Below, in pieces: positions 17,487-26,113 of a stretch of 44,964 bases of DNA. The number at the start of each line of letters is the position of its first letter. Positions within the stretch are counted from its first letter, which is position 1. Origin of the DNA: Flavobacterium muglaense (lineage in GTDB: Bacteria > Bacteroidota > Bacteroidia > Flavobacteriales > Flavobacteriaceae); NCBI RefSeq assembly GCF_014305155.1, contig NZ_JACRUK010000032.1, positions 1 to 44,964 on the forward strand, read 5' to 3'. Below the pieces are notes generated by a model that worked only from the letters and a program-made list of their open reading frames with translations, was not told where the DNA came from and ran no database searches. Both the position numbers and the translations under genes were made by a program.

Positions 17487-17864
17487 TTAATCTATAAAAC
17501 CCACAAGCACTTCATCATTTATAATTTTTACAGGATAGGTTGCAATTGCATATTCCTCCCCATTTAAGTTAGATCCATCGATTAATGAAAATGTTTTTTT
17601 GTGCATGGGACAAGCAATTTTTGGTACATCATCCGCTGATCCAGTCATACCTCTTGATAAGACCATCTCTAGTTTGTGCGGACAAGCATTTTGACACGCA
17701 TACCATTCATTTCTTCTTTCGAAATTAAAAATGGCAATTTGTTTGTCTTTGTATTTGATGCAGCCACCTCTATTACTAGGGAAATCTTTGATATTTCCGG
17801 CTTTGAACCAAGTTGTAGCCTCGGTAGCTAAAACAGTTTTATATTTACTTAGTATGTTTTCCAT
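17487..17864 (-). CDS. nirD: Nitrite reductase small subunit (NirD), Rieske type
   Basis: The 125-residue protein has a Rieske fold with a complete [2Fe-2S] ligand set, C61-P-H63 and C85-P-M-H88. E. coli NirD, as I recall, lacks some of these ligands, so this is an iron-sulfur-bearing NirD. It partners NirB in NAD(P)H-dependent reduction of nitrite to ammonium in the cytoplasm. It starts 37 bases after the nirB stop and ends in a terminator-like palindrome. Confidence 0.9.
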   Translation of the reverse strand: MENILSKYKTVLATEATTWFKAGNIKDFPSNRGGCIKYKDKQIAIFNFERRNEWYACQNACPHKLEMVLSRGMTGSADDVPKIACPMHKKTFSLIDGSNLNGEEYAIATYPVKIINDEVLVGFID

Positions 17865-17901
17865 GATTTTTATTTTTTAAAACTTTCAAACCTTAATGAA
17901 A

Positions 17902-20409
17902 TTACCAAGGTTTTGGCATTTTTTGATCTCTTAAGGGCACGTATTCAATATTGTCATCCGTTTCATCACTATTAACAAAATGACTAAAGCGCTTCAATAA
18001 TCTTGGTTTTTCAATTACTTGTTTCCACTCACATTCAAAGGTGCCTACTAATGTTTCCATTTCAGCTTCTAGGGCTTCACAAATCCCGATGCGGTCATGA
18101 ATAATTACCTCTTTCAAATAATCCATTCCGCCTTCTAGTTTGTCAAGCCAAGTGGCTGTACGAACTAATGGTCCCGCAGTGCGGATGTAATACATTAAAA
18201 AACGATCTAAGTATTTAAGTACCGTTGCTTTGTCAATTTGTTCTGCTAATAATACCGCATGTTTTGGAGTTGCACCACCATTTCCACAGATGTATAAGTT
18301 CCAACCACCTTCAACCGCGATTAGTCCAAAATCTTTTCCTCTAGCTTCGGCACATTCTCTAATACAAGCCGAAACACCTCCTTTTATTTTATGTGGAGAA
18401 CGAATTCCTTTGTATCTGTTTTCTAATTCTATGGCAAAACCAGCACTGTCATCCATTCCGTAACGACACCAAGCGTTACCCACACAACTTTTTACAGCAC
18501 GTAATGATTTTCCATAGGCATGACCGCTTTCAAAACCATTATCGATAAGAATTTTCCAAATTTTTGGTAAGTCATTTAAGTGCGCACCAAATAAATCGAC
18601 ACGTTGTGCACCAGTGATTTTAGTGTATAAATCAAATTGTTTGGCTACCTGACCAATAACGATTAATTTTTCGGCAGTGATTTCTCCACCGGCAACTCTT
18701 GGAACTACAGAGTAGGTTCCGTTACGTTGAATATTAGCTAAGAATCTGTCGTTTGTATCTTGGGTAGTAACATGTTTGTTCGCCGTATCGTTATAAATAC
18801 TAGAGAAGATAGAAGCGACTACTGGTTTACATACTTCGCAACCGTCTCCTTTACCATGATGATCTACTACTTCGTAAAAATTAGTGTATTTGTTAATTTT
18901 TACAATATCAAATAATTCTTGTCTGGTGTATTGAAAATGCTCGCAAAGCGATTCTTTTACTTCTTTTCCTATTGATTTTTGAGCTTCTTTTACTAAGTCA
19001 ACAACCATAGGTTTACAGCCTCCACAACCAGAAGTTGCTTTGGTTAATTTCACTACATCAGTTAATGTTTCGCAAGTCCCATCTGTAATCGAGCAACAGA
19101 TGCTTCCTTTGGTAACATTTTCGCAAGAACAAATAACGGCAGTGTCTGGCAAGTCCATTACGCTGCCCATTGTGGAACTTTCGCCACCTCTTGAACCTAG
19201 AATTAAATCTTCGGGATTTTGAGGCAATGCCATTGCGTTACTGTAAATTTGGAACAAACAATTATAATCACTCGAATCTCCCACTAGGATTCCGCCCAAA
19301 AGCGTCTTACCGTCTTTGGTAACATTGATTCTTTTATATATGCCACTAAATTTATTTTCATAAACAATAGCAGTAACATTTTCGTTTTCAATAAAGGGGT
19401 CACCAAAACTCGCTACTTCAACACCAATTAATTTTAATTGAGTAGACATATCGATGGTTTCTCTCATCGTTTTTTCGCCTTGCATAATTTGCTCGGCAGC
19501 CACATCGGCCATTTCATATCCTGGAGCAACTAAGCCGTAAATCATTTGGTTGTATAACGCTACTTCTCCAATGGCATAAATACATGGGTCTGATGTTTGC
19601 ATCTTATTATTGACCTCGATACCACCACGAACACCAACTTCAAGTCCAGAAATTCTACCCAGTTCATCACGAGGTTTAATCCCCGCAGATATAACTAACA
19701 TATCTACTTTTAATAATTTTTCTTCGGCAAACATCATCCCTGTTATGCAGTCATCACCAGCAATATATTGGGTGGCTTTATTAAGGTGTATTCCAATGTT
19801 TAGTTCTTCAATTTTGGATTGCAACATATCACTAGCACCCTTGTCCAATTGTCTTGGCATTAAGCGAGGAGCAAACTCAACAACATGTGGGTTTAGACCC
19901 AAGTCACGAACTGCTTTCGCAGCTTCTAGACCTAATAATCCTCCACCAAGAACAGCAGCATCAGTAGCGCCATTTTGTTTTATTTTTTTGGCGTAAGCCA
20001 TAATAGCATCAAGATCTTCAATCGTTCTATAGACAAAAACACCTTCTTTTTCGACCCCTTGAATAGGTGGTACAAAAGCCGAAGAACCTGTAGCTAACAC
20101 GATATAATCGTAAGAATACGTTTTTTCTTGATGCGTATGTACTGTTTTTTGTTCTCTATTGATATCCGTAATTAATTCTGATGTGTTTAGAGTAATATTG
20201 TTTTCGGCATACCAATCCAATGTGGACATCGATAAGTCATCAGCCGTTTTTCCCGCAAAATATTCACTTAAGTGAACACGGTCGTAAGCACGCCTAGGTT
20301 CTTCTCCAAATACAGTAATTTGATATTTCTCTTGTCCTGGTTTCGAAATGAATTTTTCACAAAATTTGAAACCTACCATGCCGTTTCCGACTACTATTAT
20401 GTTAATCAT
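17902..20409 (-). CDS. nirB: NAD(P)H nitrite reductase large subunit (NirB)
   Basis: The 835-residue protein reduces nitrite to ammonium. Its order is FAD/NAD module (about 1-310, VVGNGMVG and GGGLLGLEAA), then a BFD-like [2Fe-2S] domain with C428, C430, C462 and C465. A second, partly degenerate BFD-like repeat follows (about 485-530, CEVCKP). The C-terminal sirohaem/[4Fe-4S] reductase domain carries ligands C642-x5-C648 and C682-x3-C686. The length matches E. coli NirB (about 847). The first ATG (20409) gives MINIIVVGNG directly at the FAD motif. The gene is intact and preceded by a promoter with TACGTA motifs. Confidence 0.94.
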   Translation of the reverse strand: MINIIVVGNGMVGFKFCEKFISKPGQEKYQITVFGEEPRRAYDRVHLSEYFAGKTADDLSMSTLDWYAENNITLNTSELITDINREQKTVHTHQEKTYSYDYIVLATGSSAFVPPIQGVEKEGVFVYRTIEDLDAIMAYAKKIKQNGATDAAVLGGGLLGLEAAKAVRDLGLNPHVVEFAPRLMPRQLDKGASDMLQSKIEELNIGIHLNKATQYIAGDDCITGMMFAEEKLLKVDMLVISAGIKPRDELGRISGLEVGVRGGIEVNNKMQTSDPCIYAIGEVALYNQMIYGLVAPGYEMADVAAEQIMQGEKTMRETIDMSTQLKLIGVEVASFGDPFIENENVTAIVYENKFSGIYKRINVTKDGKTLLGGILVGDSSDYNCLFQIYSNAMALPQNPEDLILGSRGGESSTMGSVMDLPDTAVICSCENVTKGSICCSITDGTCETLTDVVKLTKATSGCGGCKPMVVDLVKEAQKSIGKEVKESLCEHFQYTRQELFDIVKINKYTNFYEVVDHHGKGDGCEVCKPVVASIFSSIYNDTANKHVTTQDTNDRFLANIQRNGTYSVVPRVAGGEITAEKLIVIGQVAKQFDLYTKITGAQRVDLFGAHLNDLPKIWKILIDNGFESGHAYGKSLRAVKSCVGNAWCRYGMDDSAGFAIELENRYKGIRSPHKIKGGVSACIRECAEARGKDFGLIAVEGGWNLYICGNGGATPKHAVLLAEQIDKATVLKYLDRFLMYYIRTAGPLVRTATWLDKLEGGMDYLKEVIIHDRIGICEALEAEMETLVGTFECEWKQVIEKPRLLKRFSHFVNSDETDDNIEYVPLRDQKMPKPW

Positions 20410-20427
20410 ACTAAATGAATTAAGTAT

Positions 20428-20446
20428 TACGTAGCAAATATACGTA
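20428..20446 (-). promoter_or_regulatory. nirB promoter with -7 element between two TACGTA motifs
   Basis: On the minus strand TATATTTG (20442-20435) fits the Bacteroidetes -7 consensus TAnnTTTG. TACGTA at 20441-20446 touches it on the upstream side and TACGTA at 20428-20433 lies just downstream, near the expected transcription start. The leader would be about 20 bases. Factors bound here could block or help polymerase directly. Inferred from sequence only. Confidence 0.55.
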
Positions 20447-20636
20447 TAAGTACTTAATTTTAATACTTAAAAATGGCTTTCGGATATTAATTAGCATATC
20501 CGTAAAATGAAAGGTTGAAATTAGTGTTTTGGTAAAAAATGAGGTGAATTATCACAAAATCGAAATTACAATAGATGTAATAGGTAGGTTTAAAAGGCTG
20601 TTTTGCAAAAGAAGAGGGGTGTTCGAAAAAAAAATA

Positions 20637-20684
20637 ACCGCAAATTCGTAAATTAGGATGGTACTTAATTTGCGAATTTGCGGT
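20637..20684 (-). terminator. Intrinsic terminator of the arsenic operon
   Basis: ACCGCAAATTCGTAAATTA (20637-20655) and TAATTTGCGAATTTGCGGT (20666-20684) pair at 18 of 19 positions with a 10-base loop. On the minus strand it is followed by TTATTTTTTTTT, the classical U-tract. It starts 35 bases past the ACR3 stop. It is near-identical to the palindrome after nirD. Confidence 0.8.
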
Positions 20685-20719
20685 CTATGATTTTGAACGA
20701 TTTTTATAATCGAATAAGA

Positions 20720-21790
20720 CTACGTAGTTGTGCTATAGTATTTTTTTCTAAACCAAAAGGCTACGTTTACTAATGCAATCAAAGCGGGAACTTCGACTAA
20801 GGGGCCAATAACTCCGGCAAATGCTTGTCCGCTGTTAATACCAAAAACTCCGATGGCAACCGCAATGGCCAATTCGAAATTATTTCCTGTGGCTGTAAAT
20901 GCAATGGCGGTACTTTTCGAATAATCAGCTCCAAAATATTTTCCGATGAAAAAGCTCACGACAAACATGATGGTAAAATAAATAACCAATGGAATCGCTA
21001 TTCGAACCACGTCCATAGGAATTTGAACAATCAATTCTCCTTTTAAACTGAACATAAGTACAATTGTAAATAGTAAGGAAATAAGAGTAATTGGAGAGAT
21101 AAAAGGTACGAATTTGTTTTCGAACCAATCGGCTCCTTTTAATGCGATCAATGCATATCTACTAATAATTCCTAATGCAAATGGGATTCCTAAGTAGATA
21201 CCCACGCTCTCTGCAATTTGACCGATACTGATGTTGACTTCAAATCCAGTATAACCAAAGTAGGGTGGAAGTATAGTGATAAAAATATAGGCGTAAACAC
21301 TGTAAAGCAATACTTGAAAGATGCTGTTTAGCGCTATTAATCCAGCGGCATATTCTCGATCTCCATCGGCTAGGTCGTTCCAAACTACAACCATTGCAAT
21401 GCAACGTGCTAAACCAATCAGGATGACACCAATCATGTATTCAGGATAGCCGTTTAGGAAAATTAAAGCCAAGGCAAACATTAAAATAGGTCCAATAATC
21501 CAATTAAGGACTACCGATGCGCCTAGTACTTTAGTGTTTTTAAACACTTCCCCCATTTGCTCGTATTTTACTTTAGCCAGTGGCGGATACATCATTAAGA
21601 TTAGTCCAATGGCTAGGGGAATGTTAGTCGTTCCGCTGGAGAATGAATTGATGAAATTTCCGCTTGAAGGGATAAAATAGCCTATTGCTACTCCTATGGC
21701 CATGGCTAGGAAAATCCAAAGCGTTAAATAACTATCTAGAAAGCCTAATTTTTTTCGGTTTGCTACTGGAGCACAATTATTTGCCGACAT
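20720..21790 (-). CDS. acr3: Arsenite efflux permease, ACR3 family
   Basis: The 356-residue membrane protein has about ten transmembrane helices. The ACR3 hallmark cysteine is C130 in [17 protein letters not shown], and [20 protein letters not shown] is also typical of the family. It exports arsenite from the cytoplasm. It starts 2 bases after the stop of the arsenate-reductase-like gene, so translation is probably coupled. It is the last gene of the arsR operon. Confidence 0.93.
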   Translation of the reverse strand: MSANNCAPVANRKKLGFLDSYLTLWIFLAMAIGVAIGYFIPSSGNFINSFSSGTTNIPLAIGLILMMYPPLAKVKYEQMGEVFKNTKVLGASVVLNWIIGPILMFALALIFLNGYPEYMIGVILIGLARCIAMVVVWNDLADGDREYAAGLIALNSIFQVLLYSVYAYIFITILPPYFGYTGFEVNISIGQIAESVGIYLGIPFALGIISRYALIALKGADWFENKFVPFISPITLISLLFTIVLMFSLKGELIVQIPMDVVRIAIPLVIYFTIMFVVSFFIGKYFGADYSKSTAIAFTATGNNFELAIAVAIGVFGINSGQAFAGVIGPLVEVPALIALVNVAFWFRKKYYSTTT

Positions 21791-21792
21791 AT

Positions 21793-22425
21793 TTATTTTT
21801 TAATTTGTGAGAAAACATAAAAGAGTTCGGTTGCAATTTGCATGCTTCTTTCATGGTATTTTTCTTCTTGTTGTGGTGTGTTATCAAATGCTTTTGGATC
21901 TTCAAAGGTAACTGGAATCCTTTTTTCGGCACCTGCAATAAAAGGGCAACCTTGATCAGCAGATGAGCAAGTTAAGATAGCTGCAAACTCGGCTTTTGGA
22001 TTAAAATCAGCATCAAAAGTTTTAGAAAATCCAATTACAGGATGTTCGTTATCGGTATATTTTATGCTGTAAACCGGATTATCTCCTTCGGATAAGGTAT
22101 TGATTTTAAAACCTGAATTTGATAATGTTTGAGCCACAACGGGAAACAACGCCGTAGCCTCTGTACCTCCAGAGTAGCAAAATACATTGCTAAAATTAAA
22201 ATAGGAAGCCGCAGTTTGTGCCCAAACTTGAGACAAATGACTTCTTCTAGAATTGTGTGTGCAGATGAAATTCAGTCTAATTTCGTCATTATTACTCACT
22301 TTGATTTGGATATAATCAATCAAAGGTTGTAAAATAGCTCTACGTTCTGTTGTAATGTTTTCGGGATGAAAATTTAAAATTTCCTTTTCAATTGTCGAGA
22401 AAATTTGTGTTTTTGATGGCATCAT
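21793..22425 (-). CDS. Arsenate reductase-like low-molecular-weight phosphatase
   Basis: The 210-residue protein has the phosphatase/arsenate reductase P-loop C55-x5-R61 (CTHNSRRS). Downstream cysteines in [10 protein letters not shown] could act in a thiol relay as in thioredoxin-coupled ArsC. The N-terminal 50 residues are an extension relative to plain ArsC proteins. Between arsR-DUF6428 and ACR3 it most likely reduces arsenate to arsenite for export. A tyrosine phosphatase role is the weaker alternative. Confidence 0.85.
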   Translation of the reverse strand: MMPSKTQIFSTIEKEILNFHPENITTERRAILQPLIDYIQIKVSNNDEIRLNFICTHNSRRSHLSQVWAQTAASYFNFSNVFCYSGGTEATALFPVVAQTLSNSGFKINTLSEGDNPVYSIKYTDNEHPVIGFSKTFDADFNPKAEFAAILTCSSADQGCPFIAGAEKRIPVTFEDPKAFDNTPQQEEKYHERSMQIATELFYVFSQIKK

Positions 22426-22443
22426 TTTATAGAAAATTTTAGA

Positions 22444-22914
22444 TTAACAACATCCTCCACCTGGAGTACAACTATTGCCTTGCACTGGAATTTCAGACAG
22501 TTTTGTTTTTTGTTTTTCTTGCGGAATTCCACATTGATCTTCGGCTAGGCAAGCAGTAAGTTTATTTAACAAAGTAAAATCTTTTCCATTAAAACCCAAG
22601 TCGTATTTGCCAATGGTTCCTGCTTGGTATTCGACCTCAATTTCAAAATCTTCGATTCCCAATACTTTTTCAGACAATTCAATAATGTCTAATAGTTTTT
22701 TAGGCTTTAAGCGGTGTTCAAAGTCGTTAGCATCCCATAATTGGAAGTTTACAACCGTTTCTTTTCTGACTTTTCCACCACAGTCAATAAAGTTTTTAGT
22801 GACTAAACCTACTTCGGTAACGTGAAAATGTTCTGGAACATAAGTTCCATCAGGCAATTGAAAAGTGACGTTTTCAAGCGTGTTCAGTTGTTTTTTAATT
22901 TCGGATAGTTTCAT
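22444..22914 (-). CDS. DUF6428 family protein with cysteine-rich tail, arsenic operon
   Basis: The 156-residue soluble protein has the conserved start with LPDGTYVPEHFHVTEVG and DCGGKVR, as in the DUF6428 family. The C-terminus ends in CTPGGGCC, a possible thiol metalloid-binding tail, with C125 and C131-like cysteines just before it. It lies 19 bases downstream of arsR and 18 bases upstream of the arsenate-reductase-like gene. The function is unknown. From context and cysteines I infer a part in arsenic handling, perhaps as a chaperone. Confidence 0.75.
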   Translation of the reverse strand: MKLSEIKKQLNTLENVTFQLPDGTYVPEHFHVTEVGLVTKNFIDCGGKVRKETVVNFQLWDANDFEHRLKPKKLLDIIELSEKVLGIEDFEIEVEYQAGTIGKYDLGFNGKDFTLLNKLTACLAEDQCGIPQEKQKTKLSEIPVQGNSCTPGGGCC

Positions 22915-22933
22915 GATTTTTATTTTTTAAAAA

Positions 22934-23266
22934 TTAGCAACAGTGATCTTTTTTGTTTTCTAAGTAGGTATTGATACTTTCGAAAAAAACTTTAATTTTT
23001 TCAAAACCTTCTTCGTTAAGGCAGTAACAAATGGCGTTTCCTTCGAAGTTTCCTTTAATAAGTCCAGCGTTTTTTAGCTCTTTCAAATGCTGAGAAACGG
23101 TAGGCTGTGCAAGCGGAAGCTCGTTTACAAGATCGCCACATATACAACTATTGACTTTTATAAGGTGCTGGATAATGGCAATACGCGCCGGATGACCAAT
23201 GGCCTTGGCCAAAATAGCCAAGTCATTTTGTTGTTCAGTGAAATGTTCGGTCTTTGTGATTCCCAT
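22934..23266 (-). CDS. arsR: ArsR-family metalloregulator
   Basis: The 110-residue winged-helix repressor contains LPLAQPTVSQHLKELKNAGLI as its recognition helix. C-I-C in the alpha-3-like helix (NSCICGDLV) resembles the ELCVCDL arsenite-sensing site, and a C-terminal HCC may add ligands. I chose the ATG at 23266 (MGITKTEH); the longer frame begins with TTG at 23287. As first gene of the operon it should repress the arsenic genes until arsenite binds. No clear palindromic operator was identified. Confidence 0.88.
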   Translation of the reverse strand: MGITKTEHFTEQQNDLAILAKAIGHPARIAIIQHLIKVNSCICGDLVNELPLAQPTVSQHLKELKNAGLIKGNFEGNAICYCLNEEGFEKIKVFFESINTYLENKKDHCC

Positions 23267-23340
23267 TGTTATATATTTATATTGCAATATTACGATATAA
23301 AAATCAATTAGCAGAGAAAAGGTGCTGTTTTGTTTACTAT

Positions 23341-23378
23341 AAAAACCTACAACATCAATTAATATGGTGTAGGTTTTT
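23341..23378. terminator. Bidirectional terminator between DUF3667 gene and arsR
   Basis: AAAAACCTACAACAT and ATGGTGTAGGTTTTT pair at 14 of 15 positions around a short AT-rich loop. A-runs and T-runs at both ends give U-tracts in either direction. It lies 62 bases past the DUF3667 stop and upstream of arsR, so it should end the leftward DUF3667 transcript. Confidence 0.75.
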
Positions 23379-23440
23379 GATTTCTATCTAATTGTGAAAC
23401 AACCGTTTTAAGTTAATAGGGGAGTTGTTTTTGTTTTTAT

Positions 23441-24524
23441 CTAATGGATATTCATATAGGTGTACAAAGCATAAACAGCCATTAGTAGGGCAATAATCAC
23501 TAGGTTTAGTATTAGTATTGAAGCGCTTTTTACAGATGAAATCATGAATTTTTCACCATAAAAGCGTCGATGTGCTGGGAAAAAATAATACAACATCCAG
23601 ATAGTCCCGGCTATTTTAAGTAAAATATGCATCCATATTAATGCTGGATCCATACCTATTAAAGGAAATATTTTGTCAATGAAAAATAAACTTAGAATGA
23701 CTAATAGTAGGAACGAAAAATAATGCAGCGTAAAAATCCCATTGTCAAAATAGTACCATTTCTTTTTATCGTGAAACAGCCATAGGATGAATGCAAAAAC
23801 AGGCATGTATAAAAATAGTACTTTTGAAAGGTTGTGGGTGAAAGATTCGGTGAATTTGTCTATAATTTGTTCATTTGTATTTTCGTTTTTTACTTTCAGC
23901 CATTTTTTAAAGAACCAATATTCTGATTTGGTTACTTTATTTCTTTGAGAACTGTTTTCTTGAATTGAATCCAGTTGATTGATGGTTTTGAATTCGAAGA
24001 TATTGACTGCTTTTTTGACTTTGAAATTGGTATCTACTTTCTTAGATTGAAAAAATAATTTTTTGAATACATCATTGTTCTCTTGTGAAATAATGCCAAA
24101 CTTTGTTAGCCCATCAACTCCTTTTTCTTCAATATGTAAGGAATCTATGGTGGGAACCATAATTTGGTTTTTCTTGGGTTTGTAACCGCTTTTGTTTCCA
24201 GTTTCATTAGGGAATAATGAAATAGATAGAAAAGTAATGAAGCTAATAAATAAATAAATAAAGGCGCACGGGAGCAAGAAAAGATAATCTTTTTCCAGAA
24301 TGATATGCTTTTGTTAGTGCTGCAGGTTTAAAAAAGAGATTGAATATAGTTTTCCAAAAAGCATTATCATAATGGGTTAAATCTTCAAAGAAATGAATGA
24401 ATAAATGGTGAAAAGACTTCGTGCTTGTGGTGTTTTCTTGTCCGCAATTGGGGCAGTAGCGTTGGTCTACTACAAAGCTACAATTTAAACATGTTTTGTC
24501 TGTTCTTAGTTTTTCTTTGGACAT
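23441..24524 (-). pseudogene. DUF3667 membrane protein, frameshift in TTTA repeat
   Basis: The N-terminal part starts at ATG 24524. It has a zinc ribbon (CLNC...YCPNCGQ) and the DUF3667 core FEDLTHYDNAFWKTI, and stops after 93 residues. The reading frame continues one register away to 23441 with a hydrophilic segment and several membrane helices. The break lies at 24244-24262, a run of four TTTA units plus TTA on the coding strand. Removing one 4-base unit restores RLYLFISFITFLSISLFP and gives a full protein of about 360 residues. Slipped-strand mutation is the natural explanation: a fixed defect, phase variation or an assembly error. The biological role of DUF3667 is unknown. Confidence 0.85.
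24244..24262 (-). repeat. Tetranucleotide tract (TTTA)4 inside DUF3667 gene
   Basis: The plus strand reads TAA followed by four TAAA units, so the coding strand has four TTTA units then TTA. Four units are out of frame and three would be in frame. The tract is short but directly at the frameshift point. Confidence 0.8.
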
Positions 24525-24873
24525 AAGGTATGCTATTAATGAAGTTTTTTTGGTAAATCTATTTCATTTAGCAATACAAGTTTTATGTTTTAGTTTTTTA
24601 TTAACTTCTGTAAATTGGTGTATTTATTACATTATAAATTATAAAATTTTAAATAAAACATAAAATTTTAAGACTTTATGTAGTTTAAGTATAATATTAT
24701 CTTAAATAAAAAACTACAACAAGTATAGCTCTTGTTGTAGTTTTTTCGAATTTAAACAATATTGATCCAATTAATTTATAGTTGGCAAGTTGTAAGTTCT
24801 ACTGAAACACATGAGGGTGTGTTTTAATAAAGAGTATTGATTTAGGGGTTATTTTATAAGTACAGTTTGAGTA
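24525..24873. other. Intergenic region between amtB end and DUF3667 start
   Basis: This 349-bp gap is very AT-rich. Apart from the bidirectional terminator at 24708-24746 I see no open frame and no clear promoter element for the DUF3667 gene. Confidence 0.6.
24708..24746. terminator. Perfect bidirectional terminator downstream of amtB
   Basis: AAAAAACTACAACAAG (24708-24723) and CTTGTTGTAGTTTTTT (24731-24746) form a perfect 16-bp stem with a 7-base loop, giving U-tracts in both directions. It lies 127 bases past the amtB stop and should end the glnB-amtB transcript. Confidence 0.85.
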
Positions 24874-26079
24874 TTAATCGTTGTACACATTTGTTCCGTG
24901 TTCGTGAATGTCTAAGCCGTCAATTTCTTCTTCTTTAGTAACTCTTAATCCCATTGTTTTTTTCAATATAAACAGTACAATAAATGAAGTAGCTAATGCC
25001 CAAGCAACGATTGCGCCAACACCAGTAAGTTGAACGATTAGTTTGTCAAAACCACCACCGTAAAATAAACCACCATCTGTAGCAAAAAGACCAACTAAGA
25101 TAGTTCCTAATGCACCACAAACTCCGTGAACCGATACGGCACCAACAGGATCATCAATTTTTAATTTTTTGTCAATAAATTCGATTGAAAATACGACTAC
25201 AATTCCGCAGATTAGTCCAATCATTAAAGCTCCTGCAGGACTTACGGCAGCACAACCGGCGGTTACACCAACTAATCCGGCTAAAACTCCGTTTAAGGTC
25301 ATTGAAATGTCTGGTTTTTTATAAAATATCCAGGTCAAGAACATTGCGGCTAATGCTCCAGCTGCTCCAGCAAGGTTTGTAGTAATAAAGATTGCTGCTA
25401 CTTTGAAGGCATTGTCTCCAGAGATGGCAAGTTGCGAACCAGGATTGAAACCAAACCATCCCAACCATAAAATAAATACTCCCAAAGCGCCTAACATCAA
25501 GTTATGTCCAGGAATTGCATTAGATCTTCCATCAGTGTATTTCCCTATTCTAGGGCCTACCAAGGCTGCAGCGACTAACGATGCAAATCCTCCAACAGCG
25601 TGTACTACTGTTGAACCAGCAAAATCCGTGAACCCCATTTTGGCTAACCATCCACCTGCATTCCAAACCCAACTTCCTGAGATGGGATAGATAACCAAAG
25701 TCATTAGTAAAGAGAATATTAAATAGGTGGTAAATTTAGTTCTTTCTGCTATTGCTCCCGATACAATAGTTGCGGCAGTAGCGGCAAATACTGTTTGAAA
25801 GAATAAGCTATGCATATCAGGAAGGCTATCAAAAAATGCATACTGGCCCATATCTCCAATGAGTCCGCCAATAGATTCTCCATACATTAAAGAATATCCA
25901 ACGGCCCAAAAGGCAAGACTCCCGATACAGAAGTCCATCAAATTTTTCATGATAATATTTCCCGTGTTTTTTGATCTTGTAAAACCAGTTTCTACCAGTG
26001 TAAAACCGGCTTGCATGAAAAACACTAAACATCCAGCGATTAACACCCACATTAAGTCCATTGCAGTATTCGTATCCAT
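24874..26079 (-). CDS. amtB: Ammonium transporter (AmtB)
   Basis: The 401-residue protein has eleven membrane helices of the Amt family, beginning directly with helix 1 (no long leader). The twin pore histidines appear in STVVHAVGGF and AVSVHGVCGALGT. ERTKF and GWFGFNPGS are typical of the family. It conducts ammonium/ammonia across the inner membrane. The gene is 34 bases after glnB, and PII binding to the cytoplasmic face is the expected control. Together with NirBD it supplies ammonium to glutamine synthesis. Confidence 0.95.
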   Translation of the reverse strand: MDTNTAMDLMWVLIAGCLVFFMQAGFTLVETGFTRSKNTGNIIMKNLMDFCIGSLAFWAVGYSLMYGESIGGLIGDMGQYAFFDSLPDMHSLFFQTVFAATAATIVSGAIAERTKFTTYLIFSLLMTLVIYPISGSWVWNAGGWLAKMGFTDFAGSTVVHAVGGFASLVAAALVGPRIGKYTDGRSNAIPGHNLMLGALGVFILWLGWFGFNPGSQLAISGDNAFKVAAIFITTNLAGAAGALAAMFLTWIFYKKPDISMTLNGVLAGLVGVTAGCAAVSPAGALMIGLICGIVVVFSIEFIDKKLKIDDPVGAVSVHGVCGALGTILVGLFATDGGLFYGGGFDKLIVQLTGVGAIVAWALATSFIVLFILKKTMGLRVTKEEEIDGLDIHEHGTNVYND

Positions 26080-26113
26080 ATTTTGTAATTTTATTAGTTA
26101 GTTTTGATGGCGG

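Larger units (their letters stand above)
20410..20719. other. Intergenic region between ACR3 end and nirB start
   Basis: This 310-bp gap holds the nirB promoter with two TACGTA motifs near 20428-20446 and the terminator of the arsenic operon at 20637-20684. The middle (about 20470-20630) is AT-rich with no recognisable feature. Confidence 0.7.

Noticed and set aside
20720..20735. TACGTA at the 3' end of the ACR3 gene as a regulon site
   Set aside because: It lies in codons at the end of a coding sequence, not in a promoter, and single TACGTA words occur by chance in this AT-rich DNA.
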